Assembly (NCBI GenBank): GCA_937879855.1
Contig: CALFMO010000006.1
Coordinates: forward strand, 1-64,000
Direction: 5' to 3'
DNA length: 64,000 nucleotides
Origin: an uncultured Acidobacteriaceae bacterium
GTDB lineage: Bacteria; Acidobacteriota; Terriglobia; Terriglobales; Acidobacteriaceae
The position numbers and the translations under genes are program-made. The notes below the pieces were generated by a model. It worked only from the letters and a program-made list of their open reading frames with translations, did not search any database and was not told the DNA's origin. This document shows positions 37,893 through 45,245 of the stretch, one piece after another; position 1 is the first letter of the stretch; each line of letters opens with the position of its first letter.

Positions 37893-38291
37893 GAGCGTAG
37901 GTTCCAAGACGATACCTCGGGGCGCGAGTTGCATACGGAGAAGCGCAAGCCGTTTGCCAAAGAACCGGCCCGGGGCCATTAGTGCCAATCATTGTGTTTT
38001 CATCAAGTTATACGCGGCACTGCGGATCATGAGTTGTTTTCATCCTTCCCGCTGTGGCATATGGCGCGGATCGCGAGTCTTTTGACGCGATGTCCCTTTC
38101 CCGCTTTGGTTTAGAGGCGCACCGCGATCACGATTGGGCGTGACCACGATCACTGACCAACTGCCCCGCTTCCGGCGAAACTGCGTGACGATTAGCACAT
38201 TCTTATCGAGTCTTGAAACTCGCCTGCGAGATTCTCCTGCTTCAGCGCCGGTCGAGACGAGACAACGAAAGTTCTGAAAGGAAAAGCAATC
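37893..38291. promoter_or_regulatory. Divergent promoter region of hemA and cytochrome c
   Basis: About 400 bases between hemA and the small cytochrome gene. At 38139-38154 CGTGA-CCACGA-TCACT matches eight of ten CRP/FNR half-site bases with the correct six-base spacer, and a direct repeat GATCACGAT/CACGATCAC surrounds it. This would be a second site of the kind seen at 21774-21789. No reading frame is supported. Confidence 0.45.
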
Positions 38292-38627
38292 ATGAAGATG
38301 TCGAAGCTCGTAATCCTGATCGGAATGATCGCCGTGGCGTTATTCCTCATTCTGCCCAACCTTTCCTGGGCCGCCGATGACGGCGCTGCCGTTTACAAAG
38401 CAAAATGCGCCATGTGCCATGGTGCGGACCTTGCCGGAAAGCCAGCCGCCAAGATTCCCAGCCTGGTTTCCGACGACGCAAAAAAGGCCTCCGACGCCGA
38501 TCTGACCGACATGATCGCCAACGGTGGCAAGGACAAGAAAGCGATGCATGCGTTCGCGAATAAGGGTGTGACGCCGGACCAGGTCAAGATGGTCGTGTCC
38601 TACATCCGCGAAGCGCAGAAAAAGTAG
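38292..38627 (+). CDS. Small monohaem cytochrome c (c6/c555-like)
   Basis: A 111-residue protein with a signal peptide (cleavage near LSWA-A, residue 27), one haem site CAMCH at about residues 39-43, and a C-terminal helix PDQVKMVVSYIREAQ typical of class I cytochromes. The axial Met is probably in KKAMHAF. It is a periplasmic single-electron shuttle. GAAAGGA precedes the ATG. Divergent from hemA. Confidence 0.9.
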   Translation: MKMSKLVILIGMIAVALFLILPNLSWAADDGAAVYKAKCAMCHGADLAGKPAAKIPSLVSDDAKKASDADLTDMIANGGKDKKAMHAFANKGVTPDQVKMVVSYIREAQKK

Positions 38628-39039
38628 TCGAGCAGTAGATGTGCAGTGGTAGGGATCGCTGTTCCGAACGGCGCAACCGCGCTGCGCAACGACGCAGCCG
38701 CGACGTGATCGAGGGTGAGTGATCCGCTCACCGGCACCCTCTGGCCTTCAGCCGGACTTGCCGGATTCCCCCTCATGATCCGCCAATACATAGGAACAGC
38801 CCGCCCGGGTCTATGTGCTCACCCGTAGACCCGGGCATTCTTTTGCGCGGAAGACCAGCTCACGTGCCGGCGGACGAATTCGTCAACCCGCGGGCCATCC
38901 AAAGAGGCGCAATAGCGCCGAAAATAATACGCGCTGGAGGCGGATCTGCATTCTGCGAACGGCAAGGACAGAAGAGCTCGCCATCAGGTCTTCCTGCGAA
39001 GCAATTCAAGAGGGCCCCCGGCGAAAAAATAGGGGTTAC
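38628..39039. other. Gap between cytochrome c and the secreted nuclease-like gene
   Basis: 412 bases with no supported gene. It holds the terminator at 38803-38844, and otherwise only short frames without ribosome sites. Confidence 0.4.
38803..38844 (+). terminator. Strong hairpin terminator
   Basis: GCCCGGGTCTA pairs perfectly with TAGACCCGGGC around a 12-base loop and is followed by ATTCTTTT. It lies 176 bases after the cytochrome c stop and could end its transcript. Confidence 0.75.
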
Positions 39040-40173
39040 TTATTCTTCTTCCACGTTCACACGTGCTGCCACACCGGCATGGTCCGATGGCCACAATCCG
39101 TCCGGTGTACGGCTGCTGGGATCGGCGCCAAACAGGGCGATCCTTTGTCCCTCAATGTTTCCTAACGTGAGAATCAGATCAATCCGCTGATAGAGCTCTG
39201 ACACAGGGTTATTGTCAGACTCATTCTGGCAACAGGTCAGTCCTGGCACCGACGGAAAAATTTCCTGCCACACGTCGTTGTATCCCGCGGCCATGAAGTC
39301 CACGTACGTCGGATCTTGCGGAAACGGAAAAGCCTGGGCGTTTGCATCCATTGCAACGATCACCGGAAGCGCAGTGTTGGCTGGTCCAGCGCGCAATTCG
39401 GCCCCCTGTGCTTCTCGAACGATCGGGACGAACGATTCGAGATGTGTGCCTATGAACCGAAATGTGCTGGCGTGAAATTGTACGTCCACCGAGGCCCATG
39501 ATCGCGTGATCGGAACGGTGCCAAAGGGTGTTGTGAAGGGCACCGCGGTAGGAAACTCACCGGACTGTAGGTTGCTGAAGCTGAAGATTCGCGGATTCAG
39601 GTCGGTGCGGGCGAGAATGACGTTGTTGTCGGTTACGGCGGCACACAAAAATGTGCTCGGCAGAATCAGTCCCGGAGTCGCCGGGAGTGTAATTTCGGGA
39701 ACTTGCTCTACGACCTTGTAATGTCCGCCTTGCGCTGCCAACGCATCGATGAGTTCCTGCAGCATGTCGTATTCCAGCGACATTGGTCCACAGGTTTGAG
39801 TAAGCGGATTGAACTTTCCCAAATACCATTGGTCGACTTCCTGCAAGCTGACCAGCGTTGGCTGAGCCAGCAGTATCTGCGCCGCTACAGATTGCATGCG
39901 TTCGGGAGGATTCGTTCCCTGCACCTGAGTCACGATATCTCCCACTCCGAGCAGGAATTGGGTCGCATTCGTCGCGCTCAGCACTTGCAGGAAATCCGTT
40001 CCTTCGTTGACGTTGTAAGTCATTACGCCGAGATCTCCGGCGGAATTCTGGGCAGTCGCGGGAATAACGATAACTATAAATAAAACCGTGACCATTGCGG
40101 TGAATAGCAAGAAACGCAAAATGCTTTTTGCGTCCCGTTTGAGATTTCGAAAGAGACACCCACACGGAATCAT
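39040..40173 (-). CDS. Secreted endonuclease/exonuclease/phosphatase-fold protein
   Basis: A 377-residue protein with a hydrophobic signal segment (about 22-42) and the EEP catalytic blocks in order: VMTYNVNEG (Asn), LVSLQEVDQW (metal Glu), FRFIGTHLES (His), VAMDANAQ (Asp-x-Asn) and LWPSDHAGV (catalytic Asp-His). It could cleave nucleic acids or phosphoesters outside the cell; the substrate is open. ATG 40173 has GGAGG nine bases upstream; the ATG at 40188 lies before that site and is unlikely. The 3-kb transposable element is inserted about 100 bases upstream of it. Confidence 0.87.
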   Translation of the reverse strand: MIPCGCLFRNLKRDAKSILRFLLFTAMVTVLFIVIVIPATAQNSAGDLGVMTYNVNEGTDFLQVLSATNATQFLLGVGDIVTQVQGTNPPERMQSVAAQILLAQPTLVSLQEVDQWYLGKFNPLTQTCGPMSLEYDMLQELIDALAAQGGHYKVVEQVPEITLPATPGLILPSTFLCAAVTDNNVILARTDLNPRIFSFSNLQSGEFPTAVPFTTPFGTVPITRSWASVDVQFHASTFRFIGTHLESFVPIVREAQGAELRAGPANTALPVIVAMDANAQAFPFPQDPTYVDFMAAGYNDVWQEIFPSVPGLTCCQNESDNNPVSELYQRIDLILTLGNIEGQRIALFGADPSSRTPDGLWPSDHAGVAARVNVEEE

Positions 40174-40263
40174 ACTGTCGACCTCCAATGAGAAATTTGG
40201 TCAGAGACTCAAACGGGGGAGTGAAATCGCGTAATTGTACGTTAGGTAAGGTGGGAAGTCTTG

Positions 40264-40271
40264 GAAAATCG
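40264..40271. repeat. Target site duplication, left copy (GAAAATCG)
   Basis: GAAAATCG stands directly outside the left inverted repeat and is repeated at 43276-43283 directly outside the right one. An exact 8-bp duplication shows the element moved as one unit. Confidence 0.93.
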
Positions 40272-40280
40272 GGTCTTGTC

Positions 40281-41255
40281 CTAAAGTTGCGTTGGATTGA
40301 AAGTTTCGCGATTGGCCAGCAGTTCTGCCAGTGTCCATATGTGGTCGGTGATGCCAGATTCTATCGCAGGAGAGACTCGGAGAGTTTGATGCACTCGACA
40401 CCAATTGTAGTAGGCGAAGTGAAGGGCGCACGCGGCCTTCAGGTTGTCCAGTTTTTTGCTGTATCCGAGCGTGAGCCTAGCGAATCGCTTCATAGATTGC
40501 CGAATCGTAAGGTTGACCCTCTCCACGTAGCTTGTGGAGATGTGGCGCGAGTCCGGCCTTCCGTCCCGTACTTTTATTATCGTCTGCGTCAGCGGAGCAG
40601 GAGAATAGCGTCCCGCCGCGTCGTGCTGGCCGTGATCGACAAATATTTTTATCAGTTGGGCAAAGTCGGCCCGTCCCGCGAACACGTCCTCCACACCCTT
40701 TCGGTAGAAATGGAATCCATCGGTCGTGAGTTGGAAGCGATGTTCTTCCGCGAGACGATTATGAAGCGTAGTCAAAAATCTGTACGTAGTTTCGCGGGTG
40801 CGTTTTCCCACTGTGTAGGCGGGAATCAGTTTTGTTTCGGCGTCAATCGCCACAAAAATCCATGCATCTCCCAACTCGGGAGAATCATCTTCCGTTACAT
40901 GGCGCTGCTTTTTGCCGCAAAATCCCCAAATTTCATCGCCCTGCACTCGCTGGCAACGGAGATTTCGCAGTTCTTGATCCATCAACTTTTCGCAACGCTC
41001 CCCAGCGATGACCAGCAGCCGCATAATCGTGTCACGGTGCAATTGCGTGATCCGCTCTGTGCTTCTGATACTGGTGCCTTCCAGCAGGAGTTGAATTGCC
41101 AGCAGCGCCTTCTCTTCAGAAACAATCATGTCCCCAAAAAGGCGCGCGTGATCTTCGGTGTACGTCCTGCCGCATTTCGCACAGCGAAAGCGCCGAAGGC
41201 CGTTGCGGTGCTTCCCAAACTTCATGCATCCGAGATTGCATGTAGGGCAATTCAT
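40281..41255 (-). CDS. IS1-like DDE transposase with N-terminal zinc ribbon
   Basis: A 324-residue transposase. CPTC and CAKC (residues 4-7 and 25-28) form a zinc ribbon, a helix-turn-helix follows (STERITQLHRDTIMRLL), and the catalytic domain has GDEIWGF, LTTDGFHFY and SYVERVNLTIRQ, consistent with a DDE triad. The order and the DEIWGF...FVAID spacing favour the IS1 family over IS1595, but I could not test this. Six of its 19 isoleucines are AUA, unusual beside the host genes. The last four codons lie in the left inverted repeat. Confidence 0.9.
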   Translation of the reverse strand: MNCPTCNLGCMKFGKHRNGLRRFRCAKCGRTYTEDHARLFGDMIVSEEKALLAIQLLLEGTSIRSTERITQLHRDTIMRLLVIAGERCEKLMDQELRNLRCQRVQGDEIWGFCGKKQRHVTEDDSPELGDAWIFVAIDAETKLIPAYTVGKRTRETTYRFLTTLHNRLAEEHRFQLTTDGFHFYRKGVEDVFAGRADFAQLIKIFVDHGQHDAAGRYSPAPLTQTIIKVRDGRPDSRHISTSYVERVNLTIRQSMKRFARLTLGYSKKLDNLKAACALHFAYYNWCRVHQTLRVSPAIESGITDHIWTLAELLANRETFNPTQL

Positions 41256-41266
41256 AAATACAAACT

Positions 41267-41284
41267 ACAGCAAGCGCTTGCTGT
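41267..41284. promoter_or_regulatory. Perfect 18-bp palindrome before the transposase
   Basis: ACAGCAAGCGCTTGCTGT is a perfect palindrome 11 bases upstream of the transposase ATG. It may be an operator or a translation-limiting hairpin. Most of it (41270-41286) is repeated near the right end of the element at 43231-43247. Confidence 0.6.
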
Positions 41285-41423
41285 TTGTCAGGGAGAAAAA
41301 GCGTGAGCAAGAAGAAAAAACCGGAAGGTCACCACCCTTTTGAGCGGCGACCCTCCGGGTCTGAAATTGACAACCGGGGTTACAATGGCGCGGTGGAAAA
41401 GAGCCGCGCTAAAGTAATCCCTT

Positions 41424-41696
41424 TTAGTTCATCTGGCCGCCAGTTGTGCCCTGCAAAGACTGAGGCGGGGCTTGGCCGGGTTTTACCATTCCAAGCGTGT
41501 TCATCAACGCCATTGTGTCACGTGCAGGACCACGGAATGTCCATGCACAATTCTCAAACGTTGTATTTACAAACTCAAAACTACCGCCGTCGTATATCAG
41601 GCGGCAATTCGTTAACTTACAGTTGTTGAAGATGTGCTCCTCGATTACGAAGGCAACATTCTTCAGGTTTTCATTATTGTGAATTGTCATCGGCAT
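41424..41696 (-). CDS. Passenger gene: 90-residue protein of unknown function
   Basis: A 90-residue protein beginning MPMTIHNNENLKNVAFVIEE. The middle (IFNNCKLTNCRLIYDGGSFEF) has the N-C/F spacing of pentapeptide-like right-handed beta helices, but only two or three coils, and the C-terminus is Pro/Gln/Gly-rich. One of its isoleucines (41595-41597) is coded by AUA. It lies 45 bases after the tRNA on the same strand, so both may share a transcript. No function can be assigned. Confidence 0.65.
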   Translation of the reverse strand: MPMTIHNNENLKNVAFVIEEHIFNNCKLTNCRLIYDGGSFEFVNTTFENCAWTFRGPARDTMALMNTLGMVKPGQAPPQSLQGTTGGQMN

Positions 41697-41741
41697 ATAT
41701 TTAGTCCCCCTCCTTGGGGGAAGGCTGAGGGTTGTATAAAA

Positions 41742-41851
41742 TGGCGGAAGCGGTTGGATTCGAACCAACGGGTCAGTCATATCCTTGGGAAAGGGGAGGG
41801 CCGACCAGCGGGTTATAAGTCCGCCGCAATAAACCGCTCTGCCACGCTTCC
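41742..41851 (-). tRNA. Unusual tRNA, serine-type body with UAU anticodon and long variable arm
   Basis: Read on the minus strand: acceptor GGAAGCG/CGCTTCC with encoded G-CCA; T8; D-stem GCAG/TTGC with loop AGCGGTTTA (A14, GG, A21); anticodon arm GCGGA-CTTATAA-CCCGC (one A.C mismatch), anticodon TAT after U33; T-arm GTTGG-TTCGAAT-CCAAC. The variable arm is 38 bases, with a GGTCGG/CTGACC stem and an inner CCTT/AAGG stem. Acceptor, G73 and a long variable arm match serine tRNAs, but UAU would read the isoleucine codon AUA. It is cargo of the transposable element. The total of 110 bases is longer than usual for class II. Confidence 0.8.
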
Positions 41852-41877
41852 GCCGTGGACGAACGAGTGCCCATTAC

Positions 41878-41921
41878 GGCCTATTCCGAACGATCCGGCG
41901 AGGAACACTTCGGAATAGGCC
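41878..41921. repeat. Perfect 12-bp inverted repeat upstream of the tRNA
   Basis: GGCCTATTCCGA (41878-41889) and TCGGAATAGGCC (41910-41921) pair exactly around a 20-base loop. The structure lies 26 bases before the tRNA 5' end and 73 bases after the stop of the upstream passenger gene. It may end that gene's transcript or guide processing of the tRNA. Confidence 0.75.
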
Positions 41922-41994
41922 AGTTGCGGCCTTCGCTACGAATGAGCGTTTAGCGTTGGCTACTCAGGGTATTTTCACGATTTCGATTCCTCCT

Positions 41995-42516
41995 TCAATA
42001 TCTTGTGAACGGACGGGTACCTCGCATGGCTCCGCGAAACTTCGGGGTTGTACGAATGTGCTCAATCGCACTCCTACCGTTTTCCGTGAGTTGCCATTTG
42101 CCATCTGCGAGCTGCTGTACCTCGCTGTGCGCCTCTTTCATGGTGGTAGACAGCACAGCGCTTACGTTGTTCACAAAATTCGCCGCCTTCGTCTGCACTC
42201 CCGCCGCGATCAAAGCTTCGGCGATCTCTGCCGTTGTTTTTGGCTCTGATTCGGCCAGCAGATCGAGGACTGCCCAGCGAACGGACATGAAAGCGTACTT
42301 TCGGCTGGGCGGACGCGAAGGAGTTACCGAACTGGAAGGAAGAGTCGGACTGGGAGCGTCTGGATTGAGACGCTTCACCAGTGTGGAGATGCTATTGTGA
42401 AGCTCCTTTAACCGAGCTTGCCCAGCGCTGACTTGCTGCTGGACATCATCGCGTTCTGATTCCTGATCACGCAGCACGGCCTCATAGGACGCTCTTAACT
42501 CTGGGGTTAGCGGCAT
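41995..42516 (-). CDS. Passenger gene: coiled-coil plus winged-helix-like protein
   Basis: A 173-residue protein. Residues 1-50 are charged and heptad-like (VLRDQESERDDVQQQVSAGQ), followed by a Pro/Ser linker and a domain with winged-helix character: WAVLDLLAESEPKTTAEIAEAL, a recognition-type helix near FVNNVSAVLSTTMKE, and a hairpin QLADGKWQLTENGRSAIEHI. It may be a DNA-binding regulator of the element. Its isoleucines use AUC/AUU. No known family was recognised. Confidence 0.7.
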   Translation of the reverse strand: MPLTPELRASYEAVLRDQESERDDVQQQVSAGQARLKELHNSISTLVKRLNPDAPSPTLPSSSVTPSRPPSRKYAFMSVRWAVLDLLAESEPKTTAEIAEALIAAGVQTKAANFVNNVSAVLSTTMKEAHSEVQQLADGKWQLTENGRSAIEHIRTTPKFRGAMRGTRPFTRY

Positions 42517-42911
42517 AGCATTCTCCTATTTATCTGGAAGACACTTGCGCCGCTCTAGGGAGATATGTATACTTAAGTTGCGACAAGGACGGCGTAGACC
42601 AAGGCCGAATCTCTCGCAGGGCCATCGCACCCTAAAGACTTGCGCTATATAACACTCATGCTTCCTCTCCCTGGGCTTGGGAATCCTTCCCAGCCCAGAG
42701 GAGATAAGCTAACAACAACATTATAGCACAGTATCCAATCACATTACAATCCCCTTTCCAATTTATTATCCAATGCTGTTGGCGCCTCTGTTTGCACAAA
42801 GATGCGGGCATATACATACCAATACCTAGTATGTAGATATTAGTTAACGCACTATTCCTAGTGTTAACTTAGAGTGCGCCGCTAGTACTTGCGTGATCGT
42901 AAGTAGATGGT
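42517..42911. other. A/T-rich gap in the transposable element with a strong hairpin
   Basis: 395 bases without a gene. At 42671-42698 CTGGGCT-T-GGGAA pairs with TTCCCAGCCCAG, a 12-bp stem with one bulge, loop TCC. From about 42705 to 42890 the DNA is much richer in A/T than its surroundings. The stretch could hold the minus-strand promoter of the winged-helix gene. Confidence 0.45.
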
Positions 42912-43199
42912 TTAATTGACCTTAGAGCTTTTAGATGGGCGTCCGCCTTTAAAATCCTTCCGCATAGCGGCTATCTTTTTGAAGTATTCGGAACCGCGCT
43001 TAGCGGTTTCTTTCCCGCCCTTCTTACCCAGCGCGGCCGCTGGGGATTGATTAAGAAGATCGTCGGCCAAATGCAGAGCGGCGGCGAGCAATTCGTGAGC
43101 ACGTTGCGAGCGGCCCTCGGGCAGCGTCGTGGTAACAAGAAGACCATGCGCTTCCGCTATCAAATTGCGGAGAGATCGCAGATCATTTCGTCGTGCCAT
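42912..43199 (-). CDS. Passenger gene: small basic protein
   Basis: A 95-residue basic protein: MARRNDLRSLRNLIAEAHGL, a helical middle, then ALGKKGGKETAKRGSEYFKK and a Lys/Arg-rich end. The GKKGG-x(n)-KRGSEYFKKIAAMRK part recalls short basic nucleic-acid-binding motifs, but no family is claimed. Both of its isoleucines in NLIAEA and KKIAAM (43158-43160 and 42972-42974) are AUA. It is the gene nearest the right end of the element. Confidence 0.65.
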   Translation of the reverse strand: MARRNDLRSLRNLIAEAHGLLVTTTLPEGRSQRAHELLAAALHLADDLLNQSPAAALGKKGGKETAKRGSEYFKKIAAMRKDFKGGRPSKSSKVN

Positions 43200-43230
43200 G
43201 CGACAAAACTAACACCCTGTTTTTCGCAAT

Positions 43231-43247
43231 GCAAGCGCCTGCTGTTT
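43231..43247. repeat. Subterminal direct repeat of the transposase-proximal palindrome
   Basis: GCAAGCGCCTGCTGTTT here and GCAAGCGCTTGCTGTTT at 41270-41286 differ at one base and have the same orientation. They bracket the passenger region, as expected if cargo was gained between two copies of this segment. Confidence 0.7.
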
Positions 43248-43275
43248 TTCTTCAACGCAACTTTAGGACAAGACC

Positions 43276-43283
43276 GAAAATCG
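43276..43283. repeat. Target site duplication, right copy (GAAAATCG)
   Basis: An exact repeat of 40264-40271, directly outside the right terminal inverted repeat. Confidence 0.93.
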
Positions 43284-43650
43284 CCGGTTCGCCACAGCTT
43301 TCGGTAGAGCCATTCTAGGGGAAGGATCCTACATCGCCCTACCTGGGGCTAACTGGTCCTCTGAAAGCCTTCCCGACCGACACGCATCACTATCGAAGTA
43401 TCCTCATTGCACTCAACCCCATCCTCTTCGGTCTCGCCAGCGTTCTTCCCTGCCCGGCAAAATGTCATTTTGGGTTGTCGCGGCATTCACGACCGGCATC
43501 TAAGATTGCGATTTGTAAAGGTGTTGCCAAAACTCTCGTAGGGAATTATGGCGGGAAGCCCATTGATCTCTGGCTTCCCGGTTACTACCCGTTGTGATTT
43601 GCGGTCTTCATTGCTCTTCGTCCTTTAGACCTCTGGCCCGGAGGTGCACA
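43284..43650. other. Gap right of the transposable element, with a hairpin
   Basis: 367 bases with no supported gene. CGGGAAGCC (43552-43560) pairs with GGCTTCCCG (43572-43580). No T run follows, so it may be a leader structure of the downstream gene rather than a terminator. Confidence 0.4.
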
Positions 43651-44301
43651 TTGGGTTACACCTTTATCAATATCTCCAAGAACGAGGAACCACGCGAGAG
43701 GTCGTACTGGAGGCTGTGGCTAGTCGGCATTCTCGCTGTACTCGCTGCTTGCTTCCTTCATTGGGGCGGATTTCTGTTGGTCGCAGGAGATTCCGTGCCG
43801 GAACATGTCGATGCCGCCGTGGTCCTGCGGGGTTCGATAGCCTCTGAGAACGCGCGAACCGCTGCAGCGATGGCACTGTTGCAGCGGGGTTCCGCAAACC
43901 GAGTCGCAATCAGCGTGCCCAGGGAATCCTATTGGGGCGAAGAAGTACCTCCGGTTGCACGCCCGTACCTCGAAAAGAAGTATGGGACTGACTTGGCTGC
44001 ACGAGTCGATTTTTGCAATACCGAGCCGGACGTGACCTCTGCCCAGCAGGAAGCGCAAGCGCTCAGCACATGCATCCAGCAACATGGATGGAAAAGCATT
44101 GCGCTATTAACTTCAAACTACCAGAGTCGTCGGGTTGGAATGGTTTGGAGGAAGACTCTGCCTACGGCGGATCGGTCAATTCGCGTCTCGGTGGAGGGCG
44201 TGTCTGATCCCGACTATCAACCGCGTGGATGGTGGCGACAACGACTCTACTCGGAAACCTGGTTGCGGGAGTCGGCCAAACTCGCATGGGCCAGTCTGTA
44301 G
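43651..44301 (+). CDS. Membrane-anchored DUF218 protein (SanA/YdcF-like)
   Basis: A 216-residue protein with one N-terminal membrane segment (about 22-44) and a DUF218-type domain: DAAVVLRGSIASENARTAAA, then QRGSANRVAISVPRE and SIALLTSNYQSRRV. SanA/YdcF proteins act in envelope integrity by an unknown reaction. The start is TTG 43651, chosen because GGAGG stands six bases upstream and no ATG fits. Usual family length is about 200 residues, so it looks complete. Confidence 0.75.
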   Translation: MGYTFINISKNEEPRERSYWRLWLVGILAVLAACFLHWGGFLLVAGDSVPEHVDAAVVLRGSIASENARTAAAMALLQRGSANRVAISVPRESYWGEEVPPVARPYLEKKYGTDLAARVDFCNTEPDVTSAQQEAQALSTCIQQHGWKSIALLTSNYQSRRVGMVWRKTLPTADRSIRVSVEGVSDPDYQPRGWWRQRLYSETWLRESAKLAWASL

Positions 44302-44362
44302 GCTGCACTTGAGCGACTGGCGGTAGGCCGCGAACTGGAAAGCTTACGAAAAGCGGTTTGTG

Positions 44363-44794
44363 TCAGCTCCTGATCCAGCCCTCTGCTTCTTCGAGTGTCT
44401 GGAAAATCTCGAAATTTCTCTGACTACGCAGAATCTTGTGCAGCCGCGCCGCATGCTTCTGCACGGGTGTATGCGCAATGAAAGCGCGCTTCGACTCGAG
44501 CGAGAACGGGTCGAAGCGATCGGCGAGTTTCAGAAAATCGGGACCTTTCAGCGGAAGCTCCTCCACGTCGCTGATGTCTGCGATTTCCGAAAACGATGGA
44601 TTGAAACTGGGATGGGCGCGCAGGTTTTGCACGTAGACCTGAATGTCAGTTGCCGTAAGGCATTTGCCAAACCTGGCAATCACCAGTCGACGTTCGGCGT
44701 CGATGACAAATCGTACCGCAGCCTGGCCTTCAGCAGCAGGCAATCGTGAGAGCCTACCTAAATCCGGACCTTGGCCCTGACCGAATCCGTGCAC
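44363..44794 (-). CDS. Small STAS/SpoIIAA-like hypothetical protein
   Basis: About 143 residues from GTG 44794 (GAGGGG upstream); an ATG at 44836 is the other option. The conserved part reads VRFVIDAERRLVIARFGKCL, then PSFSEIADISDVEELPL and RRAFIAHTP-like strands, a pattern found in small STAS-like proteins that appear in many copies in acidobacterial genomes. There is no catalytic residue to name. It is isolated, next to the IS110 remnant. Confidence 0.6.
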   Translation of the reverse strand: MHGFGQGQGPDLGRLSRLPAAEGQAAVRFVIDAERRLVIARFGKCLTATDIQVYVQNLRAHPSFNPSFSEIADISDVEELPLKGPDFLKLADRFDPFSLESKRAFIAHTPVQKHAARLHKILRSQRNFEIFQTLEEAEGWIRS

Positions 44795-44972
44795 GTTGCA
44801 ACCCCTCTCGCTATGACATCGGCGACTTGCCGACAAACTTCACGGGTGTGCAATGTGTTCATCATTTCGGGAAATTTCCGGCATTGGGCCAACTGGTGCC
44901 TTCAAATCAAGGCATCGAGCGCGTGAAGGTAATTGAAAATGCGGCAACCGGAGGTTGAGGAAATCGGCCTTC

Positions 44973-45208
44973 CATGACGCGGCTTTCCCAGGGCAAGTGC
45001 ATCCCCGTTTCCAACGCGATGCGGCAGCGCGCCATTGCTCCGAGTATCTCTCGTATCGCCTTCGCAGTCGTACCCAGTTTCTGTTCCAGCCACTTCCGTC
45101 TAGCAGGCAGAACCAACTCGAGCGGTCGCCCAGATCCAGACCGATCGTCAGCTTTGCTTGAGAAAAATTCTTCGTCGCCGTCACCCCTGCAATGCTAATG
45201 TTCTTCAT
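44973..45208 (-). pseudogene. Truncated, frameshifted IS110-family transposase
   Basis: From ATG 45208 (AAGGAG upstream) the frame reads MKNISIAGVTATKNFSQAKL then TIGLDLGDRSSWFCLLDGSG, the N-terminus of IS110 transposases with the first catalytic Asp (DLGD). Near 45088 the reading shifts to another frame: LEQKLGTTAKAIREILGAMA then RCRIALETGMHLPWESRVM. Similarity ends there, after about 80 of an expected 330-400 residues. The gene is dead. Confidence 0.85.
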
Positions 45209-45245
45209 TGCCGGTCTCCTTTTTATCTGTGCTTCGAGCACGTCG

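Larger units (their letters stand above)
40272..43275 (-). mobile_element. 3004-bp IS1-like transposable element with passenger genes and a tRNA
   Basis: The ends are perfect 23-bp inverted repeats (GGTCTTGTCCTAAAGTTGCG then TTG), at 40272-40294 and 43253-43275, flanked by the 8-bp duplication GAAAATCG. All internal genes read on the minus strand: a 95-residue protein, a winged-helix-like protein, a tRNA, a 90-residue protein, then the transposase, whose stop lies inside the left repeat. Typical elements with such a transposase are about 1 kb, so some 1.9 kb is cargo. The intact repeats and duplication indicate a recent insertion. Confidence 0.93.

Noticed and set aside
40189..40263. IS1595 family assignment of the 3-kb element
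   Set aside because: The transposase has a zinc ribbon and the duplication is 8 bp, which fit both families, but the DEIWGF...FVAID pattern is closer to IS1. The call is kept as IS1-like rather than firm.
41742..41851. Reading the anticodon as UUA (ochre suppressor)
   Set aside because: That frame would place C at position 33 and shift the loop. With U33 in the normal position the anticodon is UAU.
42671..42698. Rho-independent terminator inside the transposable element
   Set aside because: The hairpin is strong but neither strand has a T run after it, so it is listed only as a structured element.
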